A stretch of DNA of 64,000 nt, taken from Nageia nagi. Lineage: Eukaryota; Pinophyta. The stretch spans positions 80,166,001 to 80,230,000 of the forward strand of contig JBITNC010000001.1 of NCBI GenBank assembly GCA_050084985.1. The letters are read 5' to 3'. The notes beneath the pieces are model-generated. The model worked only from the letters and a program-made list of their open reading frames with translations, searched no databases and was not told the DNA's origin. A program made the position numbers and the translations under genes. Position 1 is the first letter of the stretch. Every line of letters begins with the position of its first letter. This document shows positions 38,045 to 51,400 of the stretch, piece by piece.

Positions 38045-38640
38045 GCATATATAACATCTTCCAAGCTTTTTGCCCTCCATGGGATCAAATAGTCTATGAG
38101 TGAATTAAGTGTACTAAGCTCAATGATGGTGGAGGTGATCAAAGTCCTCCACCCCATCATGATCCCTAAAATTCAAATATAAAGTGTAATTATTCTTATG
38201 CTTAATTATTAATGATTTATTATGGAATTTCATTTTACTAAAAAGCTTACCTAAATTCTCAAGACTTCAAAAAAAGATTGATTACCATTACGTTCTATAT
38301 TTTTGTTTAAGAGGACGGATTACCTTTCTCATGTCATTCCTTAAAGTTCTCATAGGTATAGCAGGAGGAGTAGTTATAGTATTTTATGTCTCAAATTGTA
38401 TGGATAAAATCAATTAAATAATATCTCATCATACTAGTTGGTTGATGTGTTATCTAGTATGGATAATGGGAACTATCAATCATATCTAATATTTTAATGT
38501 GCATCCAAGATCCTAATATAAGAATCTACTATAAGTGTATCATCCACATTGGCACTCTCATAAACTAAGTTCAATTAAACACATACTACTATTATATATT
38601 TAGGTCCCAAATTGAATTAAAAAAGAGGAACTCATACTAT
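38045..38640 (-). repeat. Copy related to the unidentified region at 25.7-26.0 kb
   Basis: The minus strand here contains atcatgatggggtggaggactttgatcacctccacc, matching gcatgatgggatcagtggtggatggtctttgatcatccacc at 25702-25745. Further along, gtttatgagagtgccaatgtgga resembles atttatgaggaacc...gatgccaatgtgga at 25999-26040. It has no open frame and is probably a second decayed member of the family. Confidence 0.45.
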
Positions 38641-39164
38641 AAGTTTTATCATATGAGATACGATAGAGATTTAATCCATAAAATGGGAAGAGGAAAGGGA
38701 TAAGGGGAGAGGAAAAGGTGTATAAAAGGGGGATAAATCAATACTTATCCCACTAATGATTATAAATTATATATGTCCTCAAAAATATCATCAACATCCT
38801 CCTCAATACAAGTGAGAGGTTAAACTAAATCCAAAGATATTGAAAGCTATTAACAACTACTAATAAATGCAACAAAAAATCTAATTACATAGATAATTAA
38901 TACAAATATAATAATTAAAATATATATTCTTGAATGAAATATAATCACAAATATACCTCATAAATCAATAACTTGTCAAAATGCCTAATTTCTATCAAAA
39001 ACTAGCTTTAAAACTTTAGAGATTCTTAATGCATAAAGAGAAATTCATATGTAACATGCAAGAACCAAAGTAACTTGTAATAGTATCTTTTGTCTTATCC
39101 TTGTGATATAAATTTGCATCACTAAAAGAACCATGTGAGTACTCATTATAACGTAAGAGATTTA

Positions 39165-39230
39165 GGGGAAGGGGAAGGGAAAGCGGAGAAGGGGGGCAGA
39201 TGGAGAAGGGGAATGGAAAAGGGGATGAGT
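39165..39230 (+). repeat. Purine-rich (GGGGAA) tract
   Basis: aggggaaggggaagggaaagcggagaagggggg and similar, nearly all purine on the plus strand. A smaller tract of the same kind is at 38683-38735. The open frame across it on the minus strand (39016-39339) is Ser/Pro-rich for this reason. Confidence 0.6.
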
Positions 39231-39490
39231 TAGTATATATAATAAACCAAAAATCCTCATGCGTACCTTGATTTATGCCCTTAATAATTAAAAAATGTAT
39301 GATTGGGTACAAAAAATGATATATTTTATCAAGAGGCACTGTTTAATGATTGTTTAATGATACTTATACGAGTCTTTTCCTTACATATATCAACAAAATA
39401 AAAAGGAATGTGAGTAAAATATATTATATAACATAATTATATTTAATTATATAATTAAAATAATTCAATATTTATTATTACCTTTTTTTT

Positions 39491-41290
39491 TCAATCTATT
39501 GTATCATTTTCATCCTCTCTTATTTGCAATACATCTATAATTGTCTCATGTTCATCCAACAATATACTCCACAACACTTCATTAGTAGGACTTCCTTTAC
39601 ATCTAGATAGTTTTATATATGTTGCCAATACCAAATACATGTATACTCTTCTTATGTGTTTCATAATGTTTGAATTCAATTAAACCATTCCTTATTATAA
39701 GATATTTCCATAGCCATTTGCCAACAACCACCACAGAACCTGTTAGATAATGAAATCCATCTTTACCAAAATTTTAAAAAATGATAGATAGAAAGAAATA
39801 TAGATATTCTAATAATCTCTCAAAAATACATATATGAACCTATTGGATAAATAAATCCATCACTTTCATGTCAAGGTTGAGTTAACTTATGTTTTTTCTC
39901 AACACATCAAGCTAGCTAACACCCTATTTCCTCTTTATTCCCTTTAGGTACAATAACAACATACACATATCCTATAAACAAAAATTAGATCAATAAAGTG
40001 TGGTATATAAAACTAACATAATATATATTAAAATATGTACATTTAAATATAAATAAATTGAATTAAATTACATTTTTGTGCAAGGCCTAAAATATGATGA
40101 TAGTCTTCTGATACAAATAGTTCATCTTCAATTGCTTATGTAGATGTCAAACATATTTGTTTCCATTTCTCAACCCATTGTTTATTTATACATACTTCTA
40201 ATTCATATGCAATATAAGAATCACAAAAATATGCAAGCTTCCTTATCCATATAGTCCTTTTGAACTCTTAAATGAATGCCACTTTGATGATCCATTGATT
40301 GTATCATAGTCAAGATGATGTAGAATATTATATTTTTCAACTAACAAATAGTATCATTTAATTATAGAATTATCAGCTGATTCTACAGATAATTTTGTAC
40401 TACATAATTTCATAATATCATGTGCATCTTTAAATTTACTTACATCTTCAAATTTCATTTTCTCCCTAGAAATATCTCTTTTAACATATGCACATACTCC
40501 ATCGTGTTCTCCTTTACCATGTCATGCTTCAATAAAACTCCATATTTGTTTGATATTGTTTTCTTTATTAACCCTACTTAGCCAATAAAACATTCATAAA
40601 TTTTAAATTGTCTCTTACAATTATCTAATCATATGAAATATTTTCCATTTGAATTCCTATTTCATCCAAATTATTCTAAAATACCTTAAAAAAATATTGG
40701 AAAAAACTTTGATGAGTATAATCAATTATCACTTATATATAAATGGTACTCCCTCAAAATTATTTTATTATATTTAGTACTATCATTTGCATGTCTATAT
40801 AGAATATGATTGAGAATGACAACTTGAACTAAATTATAATATTGAGACTAGATTTCTTCTTGTGGTTTAAGAGTATAATTTTAGGCAAAGTCAACCACTA
40901 ATAATATAGTTCTAAACAAAAATACATTTCTACATTGATGAAATTGATTATCAAGCCATCAAGCATTTTGGAAATTTTTCACACATTTTGGTAGATACCT
41001 AATCTTATAATCATCCATGAATGTATGCAATTTAATGCTTTCAGTGATCATATCAACATACTTTCCAATTTTTCCATCCTTCAAATCATACTCAATATTC
41101 TTGAATATTCTAACATCCACATCCTATTGTCTAAATTCATGCAAACTAATTTCATGTATACAATCCACTAATAATGAAAACTTCCCATATCTATCACATT
41201 GTCCTATAATACATGCATTTGAATAGAACAATTTCTCATGAGAAGGTGGAAAAAGAAAACTTGATATAGACTACTTGATAGTTTTAGGTG
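39491..41290 (-). pseudogene. Transposon-associated protein with DFAENY / HGKG-x-x-DG motifs
   Basis: Read downward: LFYSNACIIGQCDRYGKFSL near 41230, KIGKYVDMITESIKLHTFMD, CVKNFQNAWWLDNQFHQC near 40960, VVDFA-stop-NYTLKPQEEI at about 40890-40850 (DFAENYSFQPQ-EIQ in relatives), EYHLYISDN, then HGKGEHDGVCAYVKRDISRE at 40518-40460, SADNSIIK near 40380, and a C-terminal part ATYIKLSRCKG and DEHETIIDVLQIREDENDTI ending at TGA 39491-39493. From memory, these blocks are conserved in order in a large family of uncharacterised transposon-like proteins of plants and animals, probably transposase-related. Stops and shifts make it a pseudogene. No terminal repeats were identified. Confidence 0.65.
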
Positions 41291-41299
41291 GCATATAAA

Positions 41300-42070
41300 T
41301 ATCACATTCTTACCTCAAATTATTAGCATGCATATTACAATGTATATTTACGAAAAACATCATAATAATATCCAAATTACATATGATATTTGCAATAATA
41401 TGTTATTATTTTCTTGTTAATTATGACATATCGAGGTTTGCATTTATCAAATTATCTTTCAATTATGCTAATATTAAATGGTTGTAACACTTCCTCATCT
41501 AGAAACTATTTATATAATTCAATTTGATTCAATGAAAGAGGGCCTATAACCTTTGAAAACTAGGGTTTCATATTTCTTTCATAACTATTTGGTTTTTTGA
41601 AATTATGAAAAAAATAAGTGCACAATCTACGTACAATTCTCCACAAGTTAAAAAAAAAAAAAGTTTAAGTCAAATTATACTTGAGGTATATGAGCAATTT
41701 TTTAAATGATTATTAGGGCTAACAAAAAATTTATAAAAAACATATTAATGAAAAAATTACAAAAAAAATCTTGCTATATCTTTAGTGTCTTAAAATATTT
41801 AATTTAAGATCAATTATGCTTTAGGGACATGATGGGGGTGTAATCCTCAAAATATATTTTTAAAATAGTGGGTTTAACATGTACCTATCAAAAAATTATT
41901 TTTATAATCTAGGTATTGGAATAAATTACATATCTAAAAACTAGGCTTTGAGTACTACATTTTTACCTAGGTAACCTTTTTCAAGATTCAAAATCTAAGT
42001 GCTAAAAATTTATAGATCAGTTATGACCAAACTTGAAAATCAAGGAAATTAGTTCCACTTTTTGGCTAAA
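41300..42070. other. No recognisable gene
   Basis: AT-rich sequence; possibly upstream exons or flank of the preceding transposon gene, but no motif can be placed. Confidence 0.4.
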
Positions 42071-42074
42071 AGTG

Positions 42075-42910
42075 GAGCATATCTTCTTGCACTTACCCCT
42101 ATAGTGATTATCAAGGAGGGTACTTTAAATTACATCAAGAGGGTGGCCTTTATATTGAATACTAACTTAAAGGGATTTTTATTTGTTACTCTTTTATAAG
42201 TGGTTCAGTATGCCCATAGGATAGCCAATATTTTTTCATCCTAATCTAATCTTCCTATACAAATAATTTTTATTAAAGTTCTTTCTAGGACCTTATTCAA
42301 GTATTCAACAACTCCATTAGCTTGAGGATGATATGTAGAACTTATACCATGCTGTATCAAGAATTTTATCAAGAGTTGTTAGATTGTCATATTAAAGAAA
42401 TATTTACATTGATCACTAACAATCTCTTTAGGTCACCCATATAAAGTTATGATATTCTCATATATAAACTTTGTTATTGTATGTACGGTAAAATTTTTTG
42501 TAGGGATTTATTATTCCCATATTGTCAATTCCAATGATGATATAATAGGATCTGATTCATCATCCTAATGGTCATATCGATCCAATAAAGTTTATCGCCC
42601 ATTTATAAAAAAGGAGAAAAGGTAGTACTAGTTGTTTAAGGGTAATTTATCTCAGGCCAAGGGTTATCCAATTTGTTGGTATACATCAAAACTTTTGGCA
42701 AATTTTATGATATATTATGTAAATAAGAACACTAGAGTCTAGATTGTAATACCTTCTCATTGGTATATTCACTATTAAAAAGATCTTCAATGATACCCTC
42801 ATGTGCCTCCATAAGAATGTGCTCTCATTCATGGGGAAGAAATAACCTTTTGAGTACTTCATGCATACCTATTTCATATAGTTCACTAGTGTAGATACCC
42901 AAAAATGACC
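42075..42910 (-). pseudogene. Gypsy integrase remnant
   Basis: Read downward: EHILMEAHEGIIEDLFNSEY near 42800 (end of the zinc-binding HHCC region), AINFIGSI near 42590 (position of the first catalytic Asp block), PKEIVSDQCKYFFNMTI at about 42420 (second Asp in VSDQ), HGISSTYHPQANGVVEYLNK at about 42330 (Glu of the D,D-35-E triad in the VE pair), then LAILWAYxTTYKRVTNKNPF at 42230-42150. All three catalytic acids appear retained in this degraded copy, though frames shift between blocks. No LTR was found nearby. It is unrelated in position to the plus-strand gypsy that follows. Confidence 0.75.
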
Positions 42911-42914
42911 CTTC

Positions 42915-44205
42915 TTTTGATAGATGAAAGAAAAGCAAAAAAATAAAGTAAATTAAAAAGTTTACTATAGTCTACCACATGCTAGTATCCGACACCTGGA
43001 CACTGGTGAGTCACACAAATCATTGGTGTTTGGTTTCTAGACATAAATGATTTTAAAGTTTTCTAAAGTGAAATAAAAATTTCAACATCTAAAGCATCCT
43101 TAGAAGAAAGCAAGGGATAATGGTTGACTCATCATCCATCACATGCATCCCCACTTCGGATCACAACCATGAAAATGTTGGATAGGATTTTCTATCCATA
43201 TTTTTGTCTCAAAATCAAAAACTTTGTTTGTTTACAAAATATATAAATAAAGCTGTCAAACATGAAGCAAAGGGATTCAATTTGAATGCAAATTTACTCT
43301 ATCAAAACAATATATAGGTTTTATCGAGTTAGATGCATTATTATTCTACATTCTATATGCTTGTTTATGTTTAATTTATGCTGATTTATTTATATGAATA
43401 GGTATGTTTAATGTATTTTATATTCATATGTATGTAGGGTCCATAGGTGCATAGTAGTTGGATTAATCAAAGAAAGTATTATAGAGTTGAAGAGAATAAA
43501 GAGATCTAGATTCTTTTTTGTAGGTTTTTTTAAAGATTACAAACACCAAAATCATTCCTTAACATTCATTTGTAAAGAATCCCTTTTGCAAGGCAATGAA
43601 TCAAAGAAAATTTATCATTTGTAATCATTTTGAGGTGTACTGAAGATCAATAAAGAAAAATGTTGGTTGTAACATATTTTATCTTGTTGGCTAATAGGGT
43701 TGCTTTTTGAGTATGAAATTTTAGCACTAGGAGGGCCATTCAGATGCAAACAACATTAGTGCCAAGACACATGGGGTTTTTTCTATCTTTTTATATGTAT
43801 TTTTGTAGTTTATATCATGTGGTAGCAAAATTGATTTCTTTTTTTGTGTTCTATTTTTTTCCAGGCTTAAATTGCAAAAATATCGATGATTAAGTATGAG
43901 ATGCTAGCGATTGGAATAAAATGCCATCAATTCTATCTAAACACTAATGAATATTAGTAGAAGGTTAAATTTTTTATTATTTTCAATTTTGCAAGTGCAA
44001 CTTAGGAATTAAAATTGAAGATTAGAAGTGAACACCTTGTTTTTGATCCCTATGCTTAGAATGCATGTAGGGGAGGGTATTGAATATCACTAATAATATG
44101 CATTGGTTTTTGTATTTATTTGGATAAGTTTTCAAATTTTATTTATTTCTTCTCTATTCAAGAATGGATCATACAAACAAACAAACTCACTCACTTAATA
44201 TTTTT
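42915..44205. other. No recognisable gene
   Basis: AT-rich; no motif-bearing frames. It may include U3 sequence of a neighbouring LTR element. Confidence 0.4.
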
Positions 44206-44210
44206 TTATC

Positions 44211-44645
44211 TTGTCCACTTATGCTCTCCCTTCACGCTGAAAGGTGATCTGAGGTGACTAGAATGGATGTGATAGAAAAAAGGTAAATGAATATATTTTT
44301 TTTTTCACTTTATCATATTAAAACAATAAATGAATTTACACTAATTTACTTCCACATTTGGAAGGAGTAATTAATCATCATTAAGTTTGGAATGGACATA
44401 AGGTGAATTTACTAGTTTTAAGGTATTTTAGAATACACTAAATTAGTTAATAAATTTGGTGGTTATTCTCTACACATTAATACTGTTACTTGTCTACCTT
44501 ACCACTTTGAGAGGTGTTCAAAGGATTGTGAATCATAATGAGGGAAAATAAACTTACATTAAAGAATATTTACTCACATTAATGACTTCATACTTATCTG
44601 CCTTACCATGCTGAAAGGTGGACAAATAATTATGAATCATAAGAA
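44211..44645 (+). repeat. Dispersed repeat: cttgtctaccttaccactttgaaaggtg
   Basis: The block occurs at 44211-44247, 44489-44519 and 44593-44623; the last two are each followed by a stretch ending tatgaatcataa or tgtgaatcataa. It sits upstream of a gypsy gag start and may be repeated U3 sequence of that element's lost or diverged 5' LTR. Confidence 0.6.
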
Positions 44646-45011
44646 GAAGTAATAAATCACATTTTAATATTTTATGTGGTTAATGAATCACATTAAAAGG
44701 TAATGAATCTCATGGGTGTCTAGATTAACTTGCAAATTAATTAAAATATTATTTGAATCACATTTAAAGGATTTAATTAATGGACATGTATGACTGTAAG
44801 GGCTAGAAATTACACTCATTAGTATTTTATTTTTATTAAATGAATAATCATGAGACATTTTAAAATGTATATCAATGAATTGGAGGTCATTACCAACCAT
44901 TGATTCTTTTTCTCTCATGCTCTCACCGAAATAATATAATAAGCCCTAGAACCAAAATATAGAGATGCATATTGGGTTCATAGGTTAGAAGTCCTTATTT
45001 TCTATCGAATG

Positions 45012-45025
45012 AGTATAAAATAGGG
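45012..45025 (+). promoter_or_regulatory. Candidate LTR TATA box
   Basis: agtataaaataggg, about 450 bases before the gypsy gag ATG and downstream of the repeated blocks, where an LTR promoter would be expected. It rests on the motif and position alone. Confidence 0.3.
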
Positions 45026-45474
45026 GGATTATATTTGAATTTCATCACCAAGATAGTTCTTAGTGGCATTCCTTGAGCCCCATTACACTAAGGGGACCAC
45101 TTTAAGTACCAAGTCATTACTTAGCTATAGATTGCTTATAGGATTACCAACCTACCTTATTTAAATACTTGACTAGACAAAATAATTTAGGAAAATTAAC
45201 AAGATCAAAATATAAAATTCATATCACCCATATTAAAAATATTAATTTAGTATAACTAAAAGCTAAAAAATATAATCACATAAAAAAGGTGAGTATGAAT
45301 GAAGGTTGTTTGTGCATATTATTGTTTTCTCACAAATATAAATCCAAAAGATAAAAATAGAGTTGCTATGTTTGATGTTTGCTTTCTTTAACTTATAGTT
45401 TGGTAGAAAATAAAAATAAAATAAAAATACAAACAAGAAAAAAACAAAATAAAAAGGTTAATACATGTTCTCAA

Positions 45475-48400
45475 ATGGCTCATCAAGGGCAAGAATTGAA
45501 CAATGAAAACTATTTAAAAGAATAAAGAAGTCATAGGTCTAGTAGGAACACTTCGATAAGAGAAACTTATCAAGAAATAAATGCAACCTATTTAAATCCT
45601 ATTGATGATTACTTGGATATAGTTATAAAATGTTTAACATAATTAAAAATCCCTCATTCTTCTCATGCCCATAGCCTTCCTCTAAATCTATATTATTTAG
45701 CAGAATATACACAACTAGTTGATGATGTAGAGGAGATTGGATTATGAAATATCCCCCCTTTGTAAACTCATTTACCGATATTGTATTCCAAAGAGGCCCT
45801 TTTAGATCTAAGTATGATCATTTCACATTATATATACTGGATGAATGTTTCATGCAATCATATCTAAGTAGAGATGATTATACTCCTTCCACTATCTCTA
45901 GGCAAATGGAAGAATTTCATGATTGAATCTCCATACACACAACTACCCCCATTATAGAATCAAGATATCATTCTAGAGTTTATAATAATTTTTTTATGTT
46001 TTAAAATCAAATACACCAACTCCTTTGTCAAACCATACAATCCCTAGATAAGGATTTGAAGTGGGAAATAACTGTGATCTAACAAGGTTTAAATTACAAG
46101 GAATACCTCCCTATGTGCATAAGAAAGATAATCCACTTCAAAATAATATACAACACCAACCAAAAAAATAAATGGTTTTGTATAATCTAGGTGTACAACA
46201 AAAACTAAACTTGTAGGATTCATTTAACAACATGATTGTAAGCACAACTTATGCTCAATATACATCAAAATAGGTTACAATAAGATAACCTAATAAGAAA
46301 AATGTTCAAATTAAACCTAGACCTAATCAAATGATGGGTAAGGATAAAAAATAACAACCTAGAGTGTGATCCCTATCTCCCCAAGGTCATGGAGTGTATA
46401 AATATAAAGACCCCTACTTGGCCAAGAGAAAAGAAGCTTCACTTAAAAAGCAAAAAGATGAGCTTTAAAGGTATCATTTACCTCCACTTAGAAATAATGG
46501 CCAATTACATTACCCTCCTACACCACTACATCAACAACAAATGCAAGAACAATTACCTCTATATCAACGTCCACCACCCTCTCCACCATATGATGTATTT
46601 TACTATGATGCCCAAACACCTTCTGAACAAAGACATAAATTATTCCCAAGGTATGAAGGAAAAATAGATCATAGAAATTAGGAATATCCCATGTATCAAA
46701 ATGAACTTGAAAAAGAGGATGATATTCACAAAAGATTAATACAAATTAAAAGAGTTTCATTTACAAAGTAAATAAAAAGTTCCTTATGAAACAATTTGTA
46801 ATGAACCAATTCATCCAAGTGTTCATAAAAAAGAAATTCCTTTCAAATTTGAAATTCTAAAAATATAGCCATTCAAAGGAAAGGAAGATCTTAAAGAACA
46901 TCTTAGATAATTTAAGTATTCAAGTTATGCTATTGCTAATGATGATGCATTAATGTTACACATCTTTTCCATGACACTTGCTAGATAAGTAATGGATTGG
47001 TACAATAACTTAATAAAGTATAGTATTCACTCATATAAATAACTCACAAATCTATTTTTATAATGTTTTAGGATAAATATAAAATATAAAACCTCCATCA
47101 CTGATCTTATGAGATTACAACAATTTCAAGATGAATTGGTTATAGATTTCATATCAAGATGAAGGGTAATATTGACAAGCATGCTCTATAGTCTACCTTA
47201 AGAAGAATTGATGAAAATATTTAGTGAAATTTATTTAAGGCTTATTGCTAGTACCTTATTAATACAACAACATAATACCTTTAAAGAAGCCATCTATTAA
47301 GCTATCATAATCGAAAAGGTCAAAATTTAAGATAGTGAAATAAAAGGTCAAAAAGAGGAACCTTATGTTAAAAATAAAAATTATATAAAACAAATAAGTA
47401 AACTATAATCGATCAACAAACTTTGTGTCACCAAAGAATCAAAACTAAATCCTCCACAATGTGAAAAAAGGGATTTTATACCACTAAGAAAGTTCACACC
47501 TTTGTTAAAATCTCTTTATAATATTTTGAAAAAGCTCTATGATCATTAAGTAATTATGTTAATAGAAATAAGACCTAAACATCCTCATGCTAAAAATACT
47601 ATGTGGTATAATGAGAATGAATATTGCCATTTCCATCATCAAAAGGGTTATGATACAAATAAGTGTAATACTTTACAATATAAAATTCAAAATCTAATTG
47701 ACCAAGGAAAGTTGGAAGTCAATAATCCCCTAGCTATTTCTAATCAAAATTTAGGAATTTATCAAAATCCTCTTACTCAACATTAGGATAATAACATGTC
47801 ATTGCATCCTCCTGAGAATCAAGTAACTTATAAATGGAGTTACAATAAGAGCTCAAAGGGCACAAGAAAGGAAAAATAATATTTTAAACAATCAACCGGA
47901 TGAGGTTATTGTGCAACCCAATAAACCTAGACCTCAACCACTTAAGGTTTTAGTGAAAGGAGCCTTACATCAATAATTTAAGTATTTGCAAATGAAAATA
48001 TCTTCATTCGAGTGACTACAACAATCTAAGAATCATAGAGATTTAATGAACTAATTATTACAAATAATTGATTTGGACATAAATGATCTTGAAAGCTTTG
48101 TGTCTTTTGTAGGAAACATTAAAAAGGATAAAAAACCTACTATTATTTTTGATGATCATGAAGTTAAATAATCAAATGAAACATGTGGTCAGGATCCTCC
48201 CTTGCATATCATAGCTAAAGTGGATGAGAAGGCTTTTAAAATAATATTAATTGATAAAGGTTCAATGATAAACATTATTTCAACAACTATGTATAAGAAT
48301 TTAAATCTTACATTTTTTGCATATTTACGCATTGACCCTACAATTAAAAGTATTCAATGATGCTTTATGTTCAACAATGGGATCTATTTCATTGCCTATC

Positions 48401-51400
48401 ACTATAGGGTCTACAACAATGCAAATAGTATTGCAAGTAATTCAAGGAAACATAACTCAATATAATATTATTTTAGGAAGATCTTGGATTAGAGATATAC
48501 AATGTGTCCCATCAATGTATTATAATTGTTTAAAGTATATTCAAAAGGGTGTAGTGCATTATGTACCTTCAAATAAATATCCATATTCACATTGCAATAG
48601 TGCAAATCTATCAAAATAAGTAGCTTTACCATCCACTCATTATTCTACAATACCCATATTACCAAAAAAAACATTGACTACAAGAGTGGGTAAAAATAAT
48701 CCTTCTTTGAACTCTATGAAAGTAGAATGTGTTACCAATCAAGAATTACCCAATGCTAAAAAAATTAGTAATAATTACCACCATAAATAAAACCAATACC
48801 TCAAGAAAGACATACATGGGAAGAAAGAGGATGAAAGTTAGATGAGTTAAGCAAAGCTTCTTCATAAAATATATTTTCTCATATGGACACATAAGTAAAA
48901 AGTGATGATTTTCCATAAAAAGATAATTCATAAAACATTTATCCTATAACCATAAAATTGATAGATTATGGTTTAAGGGAATTTGGAATCAATAATGTTA
49001 TTTTCAATATTCCTTCTACTCAAGAAATAGGAAGACCAAAAGAATCTCCCAATGTAGTGGGGAAATTGGTGCCATTAGAGAAAGTCCCTAATCAAACACT
49101 CTTTGTTTATAGGGGTGTTATAGCACCACTTACCCTTCCTTTACCCCAACTCTATGAGTTTGCTTTTTGTAATTTATTAGAATATTTTATCACCTTATGT
49201 AAGATCATTTGTCCAAAGATATTTTGATAGATGTCAATAGAAAAGATAAGGTTTAGGATGATATGAACAAGGAAATAGATATACAATGGATATTTATTAT
49301 CAATTATCCAATGATAAAACAAGATTGGGATATAGAAATAAGAATCAAAAGGAATCTAGTTGCAAAATAGTTGGACTAGAACTAGAAACATTAAAATATG
49401 AAAGGTCATCTAAAAAATCTAAACAAATAACAAGTCAAGATAATTTGGAATATTATCTTTAGAGAGGTTATTTGTTGATGTTGTATCAAAGTAATATGGT
49501 AGAAATTATGGAAATATCTAATCAAGTCTCAAAAAAAATGTTTTTTGACTGGTATGGGAGTGATGAGTTCAAATCATTAAGTCCAATAAGCTCAAGTAGT
49601 TGTTCATTAGACTTCTTGGTATATGAAGATACTATAGACTTGACATTAATTTCCAAACAACCCATAGTATGAGATTTCAAAGATAGATACTATACTATAA
49701 ACCTTAGAATTTATCATAAACACCACCTTATAAGACCAACATTTAGGTGAAGATAAAAAATACAATATAAATGATAAAAATTGGATTCCAATACCAAATC
49801 AGTTGGAGGAAGGGTCTCACATGTTAGTTGAAGAAACTATCAAGGTCGATCTAAGTGTTTCTAACAATCCTAAGACTATTCAACTAGGAAAGTCACTAAC
49901 TAAAAATGATAAACAAGAATTTGTATCTATAGTAAAAGAAAATAATAAAATATTTGTGTGGTCATATGCTGATATGCAGGGACTACATCCTAACTTGCTA
50001 GTACATAACTTGGGTATTAAAGAAGATGCTAAACTTGTTAAACAAAAATTATGAAAAATGCATCCAACAATAGCATTGATGGTGAAAGAAGAGTTACAAA
50101 AACTTTTAGAAGCCAAGTTCATCCATTCCATTGATTATTTTGAATGGATTTTTAACATGGTACCAGTTAAAAAGTCCAATGTAAAGATCTACATATGCAT
50201 AGACTTTAGAAACTTCAATAAAGCTTGTCCTAAGGATGAATTTCCACTACAAAACATAGATAGTTTGGTCAACTCTACTATCAGACATGAAATACTATCT
50301 CTTATGGATGGATTTTCAAGGTATAATATGATAAAAGTAGCATTATAGGATCAATATAAGACATCATTCATAATACCTTGGGGAATGTTTTATTATAAAG
50401 TAATTCCCTTTGGTCTAAAAAATTCAAGAGTCACTTATCAATGGGAAATGACATATATTTTCCATGAATACATGCATGATATAGTAAAAGATTATGTATA
50501 TGATGTACTAGCTAAATCTAAAACCCAAAAGGATCATCCAAAGATACTCATCAAAATATTTTATAGACTACTAGAACATAGTATTTGATTAAACCCTAAT
50601 AAATGTGTTTTTGGAGTAACTTTGGAAAATTATTAGGTTTTATTATCTTTTAGTGAAGAATTAAAGTAGATCCTAATAAAATAAAAGCGATAGTGAATAT
50701 ATCTCCCCCTTCAAATATAAAATAATTACAAAGTTTACAAGGTAAGTTGCAAGCTGTAAGATGTTTTATTTCTTAGTTATCAGATAAGTGTAAAGTGTTC
50801 AATAAAGTTTTTAAAAAGGGGATTACATTCCACTAAGGGAATGAACAACAAGAAGTGTTTGATGAAATATAATACTATCTTTTATCACCTCTAGTTTTAG
50901 TTCCACTTAAGAAAGGGGAACCATTCCTGCTATACACATCTACTGTAGAAATAATATTGGGAACTATGCTTGTTCAAAATACCAAAAATAATGATCAAAC
51001 TATATATTATCTTAGTCAAACACTAGTTCGTTATGAAATCAAATATGTATACTTGTAAAAATTATGTCCATTCATGGTTTTCAAAACTAAGAAATTGAGA
51101 CATTATATGTTAAATCATACTACATATGTAATTGCTAAAACAAATCCCTTGAAATACATGATAAATAAAACCTACCAAAATGCAAGAACATTAAAATGGA
51201 TTATGCATCTAACTGAATTTGACCTCTAATTCATAAGTCAAAAATTGATCAAAGGTCAAGTCATAGATGATTATCTCGTGGAAGAACCATTATCTAATGA
51301 TAAACCACTCATCATTGAACTACTAGATGAACATATTTTTCAATTAGATGAGATGGAATTTCCTGTTGATCTTGAAGAAGATTAGGATATGATGATATAC

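Noticed and set aside
39016-39339. Minus-strand frame of 107 codons below the DFAENY/HGKG remnant
   Set aside because: Ser/Pro/Phe-rich because of a GGGGAA purine tract; not part of the conserved C-terminus, which ends at 39491.
46389-46667. Frame of 92 codons in the plus-strand gypsy gag region
   Set aside because: Mostly out of frame with the gag linker, which reads PPTPLHQQQMQEQLPLYQRP in the neighbouring frame.
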